From: Ruminococcaceae bacterium BL-6
GTDB lineage: Bacteria; Bacillota; Clostridia; Oscillospirales; Acutalibacteraceae
Length of the DNA stretch: 64,000 nucleotides
Direction of reading: 5' to 3'
NCBI GenBank assembly: GCA_902810075.1
Contig: LR778135.1
Coordinates: 1,240,001-1,304,000, forward strand
In this document: positions 9,057 to 16,774 of the stretch, in pieces
Layout of the letters: each line of letters opens with the position of its first letter
Numbering within the stretch: position 1 is the stretch's first letter
The notes under the pieces: generated by a model
What the model was told of the DNA's origin: nothing
What the model saw: the letters and a program-made list of their open reading frames with translations, nothing else
The model's database searches: none
Made by a program: the position numbers and the translations under genes

Positions 9057-9602
9057 TCATAATCTGCAAGACATTAAATGCAGAGCTTGATATTGTCTAT
9101 CACGACACCGAAATGCCTTTTTATTCGTGCCAAATGTTTTGAATCCGAATTTTTTATATAAAGCAATTGCGCGCTTATTATCAGTAACGACATCCAACTC
9201 GACCTGTTCATAATCAGCCTGACGTGCCGTTTCAAGAATTGCGGCCATAATGTGAGAACCTATTCCCAGCCCCCAATATTCTTTCTGAATGGAAATTCCG
9301 AATTCCGCCCGATGCCTGCATTTTTTAAATTTTGAAACTGGGGTTAATCCCGCAGTTGCGACGATTTTTCCGTCAACAACGGCGGAAATCATAATGGCAT
9401 CCGAACTGGATTCCATATCGCTTAGGTAGGTCCTTTCCTCTGTCTCGGTCATTTTGATTTCATCGGAATAACGTAACATGTTCTCGGTTTCTTCAGATGT
9501 TAAAATCATATGCTGTAGGATTTCTTGCGCATCCTCACCATTAGGATTTCTCAGGATGCACGTTTTTCCATTTTTCAATTGGACCTGTTGATGAAATCTC
9601 AT
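9057..9602 (-). CDS. GNAT family N-acetyltransferase
   Basis: 181 residues. The acetyl-CoA binding motif A is clear (QKEYWGLGIGSHIMAAIL), as is motif B (VVTDNKRAIALYKKFGF). The ATG at 9602 is chosen because GAGGG lies 8 nt upstream; another in-frame ATG lies 15 nt earlier. It resembles RimJ/RimL or aminoglycoside-type acetyltransferases, but the substrate is unknown. It is monocistronic and leftward, with no informative neighbour. Confidence 0.88.
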   Translation of the reverse strand: MRFHQQVQLKNGKTCILRNPNGEDAQEILQHMILTSEETENMLRYSDEIKMTETEERTYLSDMESSSDAIMISAVVDGKIVATAGLTPVSKFKKCRHRAEFGISIQKEYWGLGIGSHIMAAILETARQADYEQVELDVVTDNKRAIALYKKFGFKTFGTNKKAFRCRDRQYQALHLMSCRL

Positions 9603-9717
9603 TTTTCTATCCCTCATGAATCATTATTTTAGCCGGAATATCAGGATGCAGGTTCAGACGGTTGACAAGGTGGAAAGTAATCCCGGTATTTTCATGGCTT
9701 TAAAAAATCGTCTGAAA

Positions 9718-12015
9718 TCAGCGCGCCGAATTTCCTTTCGCAATTTGCCGGTGGCTGTCGCAGTAAAGCCGGAGCGCGGTCCCCGTTTTTGACGCCGGAA
9801 CCCGCATGGAATCGCGCGGCGTTCCGCTGTAAAGGATCCGGCCGCCGTATACGCCCGCGTCGGGCCCGAGGTCGATCAGCCAGTCTGCCTGGCTGATCAC
9901 CGCCAGATCGTGTTCGATGATGATCAGCGTATTGCCGTTGTCGACCAGCTGGTTGAACAGGACGATCAGCCGTTCGGTATCCTGCAGGTGCAGGCCTGCC
10001 GTCGGCTCGTCCAGCAAATAAATCTCGCCCTTCCTCCCGAGCTCAAAAGCCAGCTTCAGCCGCTGCAGTTCACCGCCGGAAAGGGTGGTGAGCGGCTGCT
10101 CCAGCGTCAGGTACCCCAGGCCGACCCGCTCAAGATTTTCCAGCGGCTTTTTGATCTTCGGCTGATCTGCAAAAAAGCGCTGCGCCTGTGTGACCGACAT
10201 GTTGAGCACCTCGGCGATATTTTTTTCATGATAAGGGTAGGAAAGCGCTTCTTCGCTGTATCTTTGCCCCTTGCACAGCTCGCAGACCTGAATCACCGGG
10301 TCCATAAACGCCATATTGGTGATGGTTACCCCTTTCCCGCCGCAGCGGGGGCAGGCCCCCTTTCCGTTATAGCTGAAAAGGCCCGTCGAAACGTGATTTT
10401 CCGCGCCGAACAGGCGGCGGATCTCATCCAGGATCTCCAGATAAGTGGCGGGCGTGGAACGGATGTTGATCCCCACCGGAACCTGCGACAGATCGACGTA
10501 ATCTTCTTTCAGCCGGCGTTTCATCGCGTTTACAAGCGAGCTTTTGCCGGATCCCGCCACGCCGGAGATCACCGTCAGGATCCCCAGCGGGATATCCACC
10601 GAGACGTCTTTCAGATTGTTGTCGCACACATGGCGCAGGGGAAGGCTGCCGGAGGGCCGGCGCTCTGCCCGGAACACCGGCGGGCGGCTCAGCCATTTCC
10701 CGGTGAGCGTGTCGGAATTCAAAAGCTCAGGATAGGTTCCCGTAAAGGTCACCGTCCCGCCGCTGCGCCCCGCGCCCGGGCCCATTTCCACGATATAATC
10801 TGCAGACGCGATCAATTCGGGGTTGTGTTCCACGATCAGAATCGTATTGCCCCGGTCTTTTAATTTGGCAAGGGCCTTCTGCATCAGCTGAATGTCGTGG
10901 GGATGAAGGCCCACGCTGGGCTCGTCCAGCACGTAGACCATGTCGGACAGCGCGCTGGTCAGATATTTCGCCACTTTGATCCGCTGTGCTTCCCCGCCGG
11001 AAAGCGTGTCCGTGCTTCGGTTGAGCGTCAGGTACCCCAGGCCGATGTCTACGAGAGACCGGATTTTTGTTTTCAGTTCCCGCACCGCGTCGGCGGCCAG
11101 CGGTTCCGTAATGCCGTCCAGGAACGTGAGAACATGGACCAGGTCCATGCCGCATACATCCGCAATATTCCGGCCGGCGATTTTGTTTGTCAGCGCCTCC
11201 GGTTTCAGCCGGGCTCCATGACAGGCGGGGCAGGTCTGCCTGGTCACGACCTCGGCAATGGCGGCCTGATGGTGTTTCCCTTCCTGGCTGTTGACGATGG
11301 AGCGGCGGATCCGCGGGACGACGCCTTCATACTTGGCTGTGCGCGGCCATTCATCCGGCGGGTTTTTCAGCGTCTGCTGCTGCGCATGCATCAGCAGCTC
11401 GTACTCCTCTTCCGTGTAGTCTTTCACCGGCTTGTCCAGATCGAACAGGCCGCTCAGGGCGTACCGGTCCCAGCGCCAGGTGTGCGGGCCGAAGCTGACG
11501 AACGTAATGGCGCCTTCGTTCAGGGATTTTTCAGGGTCGATCAGCTTTGACTCGTCGATTTCGTCCACATAGCCCAGCCCCTGGCAGCGCGGGCACATCC
11601 CCTGCGGAAGATTGAAGGAAAAATTGTCCGAATACCCGATGAACGGCTTGCCGATCCGTGAAAACAGAAGCCGAAGCAGGGAATAGATCCCCGTGTAGGT
11701 GGCAAGGGTCGACCGGGCGTTCTGCCCGACCCGCTTTTGCTGGATCACGATGGCGACCGGAAGGTGTTCGATCTCCCCGACATGCGGCTGGCCGAATTTC
11801 GGCAGATACTGCTGTGTGAAGCTCGGAAAGGTCTCGTTCAGCTCACGCCGGGAAGCCGCCGCGATCGTATCGAAAACGAGGGAAGACTTTCCCGAGCCCG
11901 AAAGCCCTACGAACACGGTCGTCTTATATTTTGGAATCCGGATGTTGATATGCTTCAGGTTGTTTTGGTACGCATCTTTAATGTCAATGTACCCATGATC
12001 AAAAATTTCGTTCAT
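9718..12015 (-). CDS. UvrA-like ABC ATPase (short UvrA paralogue)
   Basis: 765 residues, clearly shorter than a full UvrA (about 940). There are two ABC ATPase modules: Walker A GLSGSGKSSL near residue 35 and GVAGSGKSSL near 485, with signatures LSGGEAQRIK and LSGGELQRLK and Walker B YVLDEPSVGLH / YLLDEPTAGLH. Cys pairs of zinc modules are visible (CPRCQG, CPACHG, CPRCGG...CELCKG). The size fits the UvrA2/DrrC-like class, which protects against DNA-binding drugs rather than serving the main UvrABC system. The start is the ATG behind GGAAGG at 12015; an in-frame start 96 nt upstream lacks a site. It is divergent from the Cys-rich peptide locus. Confidence 0.9.
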   Translation of the reverse strand: MNEIFDHGYIDIKDAYQNNLKHINIRIPKYKTTVFVGLSGSGKSSLVFDTIAAASRRELNETFPSFTQQYLPKFGQPHVGEIEHLPVAIVIQQKRVGQNARSTLATYTGIYSLLRLLFSRIGKPFIGYSDNFSFNLPQGMCPRCQGLGYVDEIDESKLIDPEKSLNEGAITFVSFGPHTWRWDRYALSGLFDLDKPVKDYTEEEYELLMHAQQQTLKNPPDEWPRTAKYEGVVPRIRRSIVNSQEGKHHQAAIAEVVTRQTCPACHGARLKPEALTNKIAGRNIADVCGMDLVHVLTFLDGITEPLAADAVRELKTKIRSLVDIGLGYLTLNRSTDTLSGGEAQRIKVAKYLTSALSDMVYVLDEPSVGLHPHDIQLMQKALAKLKDRGNTILIVEHNPELIASADYIVEMGPGAGRSGGTVTFTGTYPELLNSDTLTGKWLSRPPVFRAERRPSGSLPLRHVCDNNLKDVSVDIPLGILTVISGVAGSGKSSLVNAMKRRLKEDYVDLSQVPVGINIRSTPATYLEILDEIRRLFGAENHVSTGLFSYNGKGACPRCGGKGVTITNMAFMDPVIQVCELCKGQRYSEEALSYPYHEKNIAEVLNMSVTQAQRFFADQPKIKKPLENLERVGLGYLTLEQPLTTLSGGELQRLKLAFELGRKGEIYLLDEPTAGLHLQDTERLIVLFNQLVDNGNTLIIIEHDLAVISQADWLIDLGPDAGVYGGRILYSGTPRDSMRVPASKTGTALRLYCDSHRQIAKGNSAR

Positions 12016-12224
12016 TTTTTGCCTTCCTGCATCGTTTTTACCGGCGGCCGGCCCGATCCCTTTTCTGCCTGCCAGGCGCCGCCTGCTCATTTTTGCTTGT
12101 TGCCCCGTCATTCAGTTTATCATCCCTGCTGAAATTAGACAAGAGAATCGGTCGTACAATTCGATCTTTTTCCCTCTAAAGAAGTGGGTCCCGATCCTGT
12201 GGCGGAGAAAATGTGCCGAAAATG

Positions 12225-12283
12225 CCTTTTCGCCCGCCGATTTTGCCGAACGATGGAAAACAGGCTTCTGGATTTGCTAAAAT
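12225..12283 (+). promoter_or_regulatory. Activator-type promoter A (Cys-rich peptide gene)
   Basis: It contains tandem 9-bp repeats (CGCCGATTT, TGCCGAACG at 12235-12252) and an extended -10 TGCTAAAAT (12275-12283). The -35 position reads GGAAAA, so it is not consensus. The 59-bp block aligns without gaps to 13984-14042 (39 identical positions, nearly all in the repeat block and the -10). This is typical of a promoter needing a bound activator. Confidence 0.65.
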
Positions 12284-12317
12284 CAATAATATAAAATAAT
12301 AAAAAGGAGAAATCCAA

Positions 12318-12491
12318 ATGAATGACCTGTTTCTCGATAACGATAAGAAGAAGTACCTGCATTGTATTTTGCAGGTGCTGGAAGCGGCCAACGGCTCTGA
12401 TCTTTACAGCGGCACGTTAGCTGGAAATGAAGCCGGATGCAAACATTATGATTGCTTTGTTTCCTGCAACTGCGCAAACTCCAGAGATTAG
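12318..12491 (+). CDS. Small Cys-rich peptide, candidate RiPP precursor
   Basis: 57 residues with a strong ribosome site (AAAAAGGAGA ending 8 nt before the ATG). The N-terminal part (MNDLFLDNDKKKYLHCIL) looks like a charged, helical leader. The last 17 residues are Cys-rich: Cys at 41, 46, 50 and 52, with a CFVSC (Cys-x3-Cys) element and no signal peptide. It is followed by a radical SAM/SPASM enzyme and driven by the promoter type shared with the exported protein at 14133. The precursor role is inferred from size, composition and neighbour; no family match is claimed. The stop codon TAG straddles the junction with a MITE-like insertion. Confidence 0.6.
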   Translation: MNDLFLDNDKKKYLHCILQVLEAANGSDLYSGTLAGNEAGCKHYDCFVSCNCANSRD

Positions 12492-12629
12492 GGCTTGTTT
12501 GTAAATTAAAAATCGACGGATTTTCAAGATAAAATTGTGGCTGGCAAGGAAAAAAGCGCAGGAATCCTTTCCGGATTCCGAGCATTTTTGACTCAGGCAG
12601 GCGCGATTTTAGCCGAAACAGACAAGGCC
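12491..12629. mobile_element. MITE-like insertion (139 bp)
   Basis: The ends are imperfect inverted repeats (GGGCTTGTTTGT at the left, GGCCTTGTCTGT as the reverse complement of the right end). They are bounded by TA on both sides (12489-12490, 12630-12631), consistent with a TA target duplication. There is no coding capacity. An internal GGAATCC/GGATTCC hairpin is present. It separates the Cys-rich peptide gene from the radical SAM gene. Removing it with one TA would still leave a stop codon (TAA). Confidence 0.5.
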
Positions 12630-12647
12630 TAATCATCGTCATACTTC

Positions 12648-12697
12648 GCAGAGAATGTTGGGAAAAGGATGCCGGCCATATTCTCTGCAATTTTTAT
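12648..12697 (+). terminator. Attenuator-like hairpin between peptide and radical SAM genes
   Basis: GCAGAGAAT (12648-12656) pairs with ATTCTCTGC (12680-12688), followed by AATTTTTAT. Partial termination here would make more precursor mRNA than maturase mRNA, a common arrangement in peptide loci. Confidence 0.5.
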
Positions 12698-12750
12698 ATC
12701 CAATTTTACAGAATGGAGTTCGTTTTATATTTTAAAGGAAGTGAGCAGCC

Positions 12751-13899
12751 GTGATCCATAAAGTTCAAAAGAAAATCATGCTGATTACGAACGAAAACTG
12801 CAATTTGAATTGTACTTACTGTTACGAAATTCATAAAGCCGACCGTGTGATGTCTCTTGAAACTGCGAAACGGGTTTTGGATTCTGAGCTGGTCGATATC
12901 GATGACGATACGATCGTGGAAATTGAATTGATCGGCGGGGAAGCGTTTTTGGCGTTTTCGCTCATTAAAAATATTGTGGACTATGTTGACCGCCGATATC
13001 GAAACAAGCGGATTCATTATAGCTGTACCACAAACGGCACTTTGGTTCACGGGGAGGTGCAAAAATGGCTGTCCGCGCATCGGACGAAGTTCTTCTGCTC
13101 TTTGAGCCTGGATGGGACCCCCTGGATGCATAACAGAAACAGGCCTTTTAAAGGATCGGGTCAGGGGAGTTTCGATTCCATAGACATTGATTTTTTCACG
13201 AAAACGTGGGATCCGGTCAATGCCAAAATGACGGTTTCGCCCGAAACGCTAAAAGATATGGCGGATGGAGTAAAGTATGTGGAAAGCAGAGGTTTGAAAG
13301 CAGTGACCACGTTTGCGACGGGGATCAGATGGACGCGTCCGGAGAGCGTGAGCGAACTGATCGTGCAGCTGCGAAAGCTGATTGAATATTATCAGGATCA
13401 TCCCGATCTGGAACTCTGCAAACTGTTGTCCATCGATCTCGATTCCATTTTCGTTTCCCCACAGAAAGAATTTCGGTACTGCGGCGCCGGGAAATCCGTC
13501 CATGCTTATGATGCGGCTGGGAAACGATACCCATGCCAGGGCTTTGCGCCGGTTACATTGGGAGAGGAAGCCGAAAATTATATTGGGTGCGACTTTTCCG
13601 GATTTTCGCTGCCGGAAGATACCCCGTGCGCCGAATGCAGGTTCTTATACATTTGTCCCACCTGCTATGCGTGCAATTTATCGGCGACGGGAGATATCGG
13701 CCGACAGACTCCTGAAATGTGTGTTTTCAATCGATTGTGCGCTTTGGCGAGCGCCAAAATTCAATATGACCGCGTGATGCGGAAGGAAACGGATCGGTTG
13801 TCCGTTGAAGACCAGAAAACATTAAAGGCGATATCGATCATAGAAGATGAAATTTTTAGTCCCCATCATAAATTTTTATATGAGCTCCCATTAAAATGA
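12751..13899 (+). CDS. Radical SAM/SPASM peptide maturase
   Basis: 382 residues with a GTG start and AAGGAAG upstream. The radical SAM cluster motif is CNLNCTYCYE (Cys-x3-Cys-x2-Cys) at residues 17-24. A GGEAFL segment matches the SAM-binding GGE motif. The C-terminal SPASM region has many Cys (YPCQGF, CAECRFLYICPTCYAC, CVFNRLC), giving ligands for auxiliary Fe-S clusters. SPASM enzymes typically cross-link or epimerise ribosomal peptides. The only small peptide gene nearby is the Cys-rich ORF at 12318, so thioether formation on it is a reasonable but untested proposal. No peptidase or dedicated exporter is adjacent. Confidence 0.88.
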   Translation: MIHKVQKKIMLITNENCNLNCTYCYEIHKADRVMSLETAKRVLDSELVDIDDDTIVEIELIGGEAFLAFSLIKNIVDYVDRRYRNKRIHYSCTTNGTLVHGEVQKWLSAHRTKFFCSLSLDGTPWMHNRNRPFKGSGQGSFDSIDIDFFTKTWDPVNAKMTVSPETLKDMADGVKYVESRGLKAVTTFATGIRWTRPESVSELIVQLRKLIEYYQDHPDLELCKLLSIDLDSIFVSPQKEFRYCGAGKSVHAYDAAGKRYPCQGFAPVTLGEEAENYIGCDFSGFSLPEDTPCAECRFLYICPTCYACNLSATGDIGRQTPEMCVFNRLCALASAKIQYDRVMRKETDRLSVEDQKTLKAISIIEDEIFSPHHKFLYELPLK

Positions 13900-13901
13900 C
13901 G

Positions 13902-13970
13902 ATGCCTGCAATATGCCCGATCGGTTCCGGAATAGACTTGCACGAACCGGCAGGAACAGGCATTTTGTTT
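13902..13970 (+). terminator. Terminator after radical SAM gene
   Basis: ATGCCTG (13902-13908) and CAGGCAT (13957-13963) arms enclose an inner CGGTTC/GAACCG pairing and are followed by TTTTGTTTT. Confidence 0.65.
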
Positions 13971-13983
13971 TACGCAAAAAATA

Positions 13984-14042
13984 CCCTTTCGTCTGCCGAT
14001 TCTGCCGAATTGTGGAAAATTGTGCCTCTTTCCTGCTAAAAT
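13984..14042 (+). promoter_or_regulatory. Activator-type promoter B (exported protein gene)
   Basis: Tandem 9-bp repeats TGCCGATTC and TGCCGAATT (13994-14011), GGAAAA at the -35 position, and extended -10 TGCTAAAAT (14034-14042). It is the ungapped counterpart of 12225-12283. Co-regulation of the two transcripts is therefore likely. Confidence 0.65.
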
Positions 14043-14132
14043 CTGGAAAGAGCTTTTCTATACTGAAGCGGGATTGGTCTTCCGCGCTGTAAATTCCTTT
14101 TCCCGCCGTAAATTTTTAATGAGGTGATAAAC

Positions 14133-15143
14133 ATGAAGATCCACAAAATCCGTGCGGCCCTGCTCGTTGTCCCATTGCTTGCGTCCGCCGTTTTCGGCTT
14201 TCCGGGCTTCGCCGCCGCCAGCGAGAGCGGCGCGGCCCTGCCGGGCCGAAATCCGGCGCCGCAGCACGCCGATGCGCCAAGGCGGAATGACAGCGTTTCT
14301 GTGAATGGTCTGTCCGAAGAGAATAACATGACCTGGCTTTACAGCCTGGTGCCGTCGAAGGTCGTCACGGCCAGCAAAGAGAATCAGTATTCCATTTATA
14401 ACGGAGAAGATCAGTACGGCAATCTTTGCAAGAACTCTGTAAAGTATGATTTTACTCCCAATAGTAGTGATTACGATGAATCAAGTGACGCGTATGATGA
14501 CGATTATGCGACGTACCAAATCGATTACTCTCTGAACGGCCAATATAAAACGTTTTCCACTGTCCTGACCGGCAATTGGAATGGATATGACGTAATTAAT
14601 GTTGAAATTCTGGGGGACGGCAACACGCTTTATAAAACCGGGATTACTTTTGAAACAAAGCCGTTGGCTTTGAATCTCGACGTCACTTCTGTCAAAACAC
14701 TCAGTCTCCGTTTTTCCACGTTATACAACAGCTGTGCACCTAGCAACGAGGTCATCTTTTCTGGCGCACAACTCATCGGCAAGGCCGGAACCTCCCTGCC
14801 GTCGTCGCCTGTCAAAACAGTCAGCTACGAAGAGGCCGGCCGGGCCTTCAAGCTCGACACGGCCAGCTATACTATGGCGCCGGGAAATATTTATGATTTT
14901 AAGGTCACATTGAAAGGGGATCTGACCCAGCAGGACGTAAAGGTTTCCGATTCCCGCACCGGCAGCGTCGTGAAGCTGACGCGCATCCCCAATACGGATA
15001 AATACAGGATCACCGCCGTCAAAGAGGGAACATCCTATGTTGTCGTTCAGGTCGGCAATGCGCACCTGTCGTTTCAAGTAAATGTGACAAAGGGCGCAAG
15101 ACAGGGAGGGGCCGCCACACATTCCAATTATGCGGTTGTTTAG
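14133..15143 (+). CDS. Exported protein with NPCBM-like and Ig-like domains
   Basis: 336 residues from the ATG at 14133 (GAGGTG site 5-6 nt upstream); the GTG at 14124 overlaps that site. The signal peptide ends near AAASE (about residue 30). Residues 90-215 resemble an NPCBM/NEW2 galactose-binding-like module (VINVEILGDGNTLYKTG...LNLDVTSVKTLSLRFS). Residues 235-325 look like a bacterial Ig-like domain. There is no sortase motif and no TM helix after the signal, so it is probably secreted. It shares its promoter type with the Cys-rich peptide gene, so it may be part of the same response. Ligand and role are unknown. Confidence 0.72.
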   Translation: MKIHKIRAALLVVPLLASAVFGFPGFAAASESGAALPGRNPAPQHADAPRRNDSVSVNGLSEENNMTWLYSLVPSKVVTASKENQYSIYNGEDQYGNLCKNSVKYDFTPNSSDYDESSDAYDDDYATYQIDYSLNGQYKTFSTVLTGNWNGYDVINVEILGDGNTLYKTGITFETKPLALNLDVTSVKTLSLRFSTLYNSCAPSNEVIFSGAQLIGKAGTSLPSSPVKTVSYEEAGRAFKLDTASYTMAPGNIYDFKVTLKGDLTQQDVKVSDSRTGSVVKLTRIPNTDKYRITAVKEGTSYVVVQVGNAHLSFQVNVTKGARQGGAATHSNYAVV

Positions 15144-15196
15144 GACGGTTTTGTTTCTGCTTCCAGAAGGAAGAATTTCATCTCGTTGACCCACAG

Positions 15197-15240
15197 GAAG
15201 CATCTCGGTTGGCGTTGCCCAGCCGGGGTGCTTCTTTCGA
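15197..15240 (+). terminator. Terminator after exported protein gene
   Basis: An 18-nt arm pair starting GAAGCA and ending TGCTTC (15197-15234) with a few G-U pairs, followed by TTT. It ends the exported-protein transcript before the regulatory operon. Confidence 0.6.
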
Positions 15241-15410
15241 GTGTTAAGAAAACCCTTATAATTTACAGGTATGTTCACGCATATTGCAGAATCCGGAGCA
15301 TCCGCCCGGAAAGGAGTTTTGCCCCGGCGAGATGGCTGTGATATAATAAAATTTAAAAGAATATGGAAGCATGATGGGCTTTGCGTATTTAGAATCTTTG
15401 CGGCTTGCAA

Positions 15411-15481
15411 TCATGCTATAATAACCTCACGGCGTAAGCGGAGGCGAAGCCTCCGACGCCTGGGAGAACATTGAAGCATGA
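15411..15481 (+). repeat. Solitary copy of the 71-bp structured repeat
   Basis: It starts TCATGCTATAATAACC and ends TTGAAGCATGA, so its outer 7 bp are inverted (TCATGCT/AGCATGA). The core hairpin is CGGAGGC-GAA-GCCTCCG, whereas the array at 19.5-20.0 kb has CGGAAGC and GCTTCCG: both arms changed together, preserving pairing. The rest of 15241-15581 holds no gene. A second AAGCATGA...TCATGCTAT segment follows at 15474-15543. Confidence 0.8.
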
Positions 15482-15581
15482 GAAGTTTATATAATTTAGA
15501 AAATTATTGCTTTAAAACGGCTTTTCCGGTTGCGATCATGCTATTATAATTTTACATCGGAAATGATGGAAAAATCAGAAA

Positions 15582-16346
15582 ATGCGGCGTGGGATGGGAA
15601 TGCGTAAACTGAAGATCGCGGTATGCGACGATGAGGAGTATGAACTGAAACAGATCGGCCGGATGCTTTCCCGGGCGGCGGAGGCATTCGGCTGTGCGGC
15701 CACTGTCTTTTCTTATCGGGACAGCCGGAGCATCCTGAACGAAATCGAAAACGGCTCCGTCCGTTTCGATCTGCTCTGTCTCGATCTGTACATCGACGAG
15801 AAGATCGGCTTTGACATTGCCGCCGCCGTCCGGCGGAAGGGGTATCCCTGCGCGATCATCTTCATCACGGCCTTTGCCGACCGGATGGCGGAGAGCTTTC
15901 GCTATGTCACATCGGCATACCTGATCAAACCGGTAAATGAAGCGAAAATGAAAGAGGCTTTCGGCACGGCGCTTTCCCATCTAAACGCCGCGCCCTCTTT
16001 TCTTTTGCGCCGGAAGGAGGATGAGCGGTCCATCCCGTTCCGTCAGATCATTTACCTGGAGAGCCGTTTGAAACAGATTTATTTGTATTGCCAAGGAGAG
16101 CGCGAGCCGATCGTTTTTCCGGAAAAGCTTGCCGAAATCAGCCGCGTCTTCCCGAAGGAATATTTCCATTTTTGCCACAAGAGCTATCTGGTGAACTTCC
16201 GTTATGTGCAGAAGATCGATAAAGTCAGACACGAAGCGATTTTGACGGACGGCAGCCGACTTCCGGTCAGCCGAAGCTGCTATGCGCAGATTCTGAAGGA
16301 TTTCATGCAGTTTCACTCTGTGGCCAGGGAGGAGCAGGCCCCATGA
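15582..16346 (+). CDS. LytTR family response regulator
   Basis: 254 residues (three possible ATGs at 15582, 15594 and 15600; none has a strong ribosome site). An N-terminal receiver domain carries the acidic pocket (CDDEE) and a phosphoacceptor Asp in LLCLDLYID. The C-terminal LytTR DNA-binding domain (about residues 145-245) includes IIYLESRLKQIYLY and the FHFCHKSYLVNFRYV element. It is the first gene of a translationally coupled operon (ATGA overlap) with two sensor proteins. It is the best candidate activator for promoters A and B, since LytTR proteins bind paired 9-bp repeats; this link is inferred. Confidence 0.9.
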   Translation: MRRGMGMRKLKIAVCDDEEYELKQIGRMLSRAAEAFGCAATVFSYRDSRSILNEIENGSVRFDLLCLDLYIDEKIGFDIAAAVRRKGYPCAIIFITAFADRMAESFRYVTSAYLIKPVNEAKMKEAFGTALSHLNAAPSFLLRRKEDERSIPFRQIIYLESRLKQIYLYCQGEREPIVFPEKLAEISRVFPKEYFHFCHKSYLVNFRYVQKIDKVRHEAILTDGSRLPVSRSCYAQILKDFMQFHSVAREEQAP

Positions 16347-16774
16347 AAGATTACCGCGCCAGCCGAAAATGGATTCGATGGATTCTTCCCGTCATTACCG
16401 TCGTTGTGCTTTTCCTGCACGCCGGCCTGCTGCTTTCCAATACGCTCAAAAATTCCCGCGTTGCCGCGCTTTTTGCGCTGCTGCTTTTTTCCCTGCTGCT
16501 GCTGAATTTTTTCGTTTGGCGCGCGATCGGGCATGTCTTTGAAAAGCTTTCGTTGCTTCAGGAAGAAGCCCTGCGGAAACTTCAAATGAAACATATTGTC
16601 AGGCTTTCCCGGCAGGCGCGCGATCACGAAGAAAAAATCCTGCGGATTCATCATGACCTGAAAAATCACCTCGGCGTACTCTATTCCCTGCTCCGGGACG
16701 GCCAGGCCGGGCAGGCCGACAGCTATGTTAACCGGATACGGGCGTTTCTGGAAGAGGAGCGTGCGTCGAAATGA
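16343..16774 (+). CDS. Membrane DHp-only protein (phosphoacceptor half of a sensor kinase)
   Basis: 143 residues. Two TM helices (about 11-32 and 40-62), then a coiled segment and an AgrC/SpoB-like dimerisation helix with the H-box IHHDLKNHLGVLYSLL; His104 is the expected phosphoacceptor. The protein ends right after the second DHp helix, so no ATPase domain exists. It overlaps the regulator upstream and the next gene downstream by 4 bp each (ATGA), implying fixed co-expression. Together with the next protein it could form one functional kinase in trans. The alternative is a His-phosphotransfer protein. Confidence 0.75.
   Translation: MKDYRASRKWIRWILPVITVVVLFLHAGLLLSNTLKNSRVAALFALLLFSLLLLNFFVWRAIGHVFEKLSLLQEEALRKLQMKHIVRLSRQARDHEEKILRIHHDLKNHLGVLYSLLRDGQAGQADSYVNRIRAFLEEERASK

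Noticed and set aside
14124..14132. GTG start of the exported protein
   Set aside because: The GTG is part of the ribosome site for the ATG at 14133.
15271..15474. 67-codon frame upstream of the LytTR gene as an AgrD-like signal peptide
   Set aside because: It has no ribosome site, runs into the structured repeat, and lacks an AgrD-like layout.
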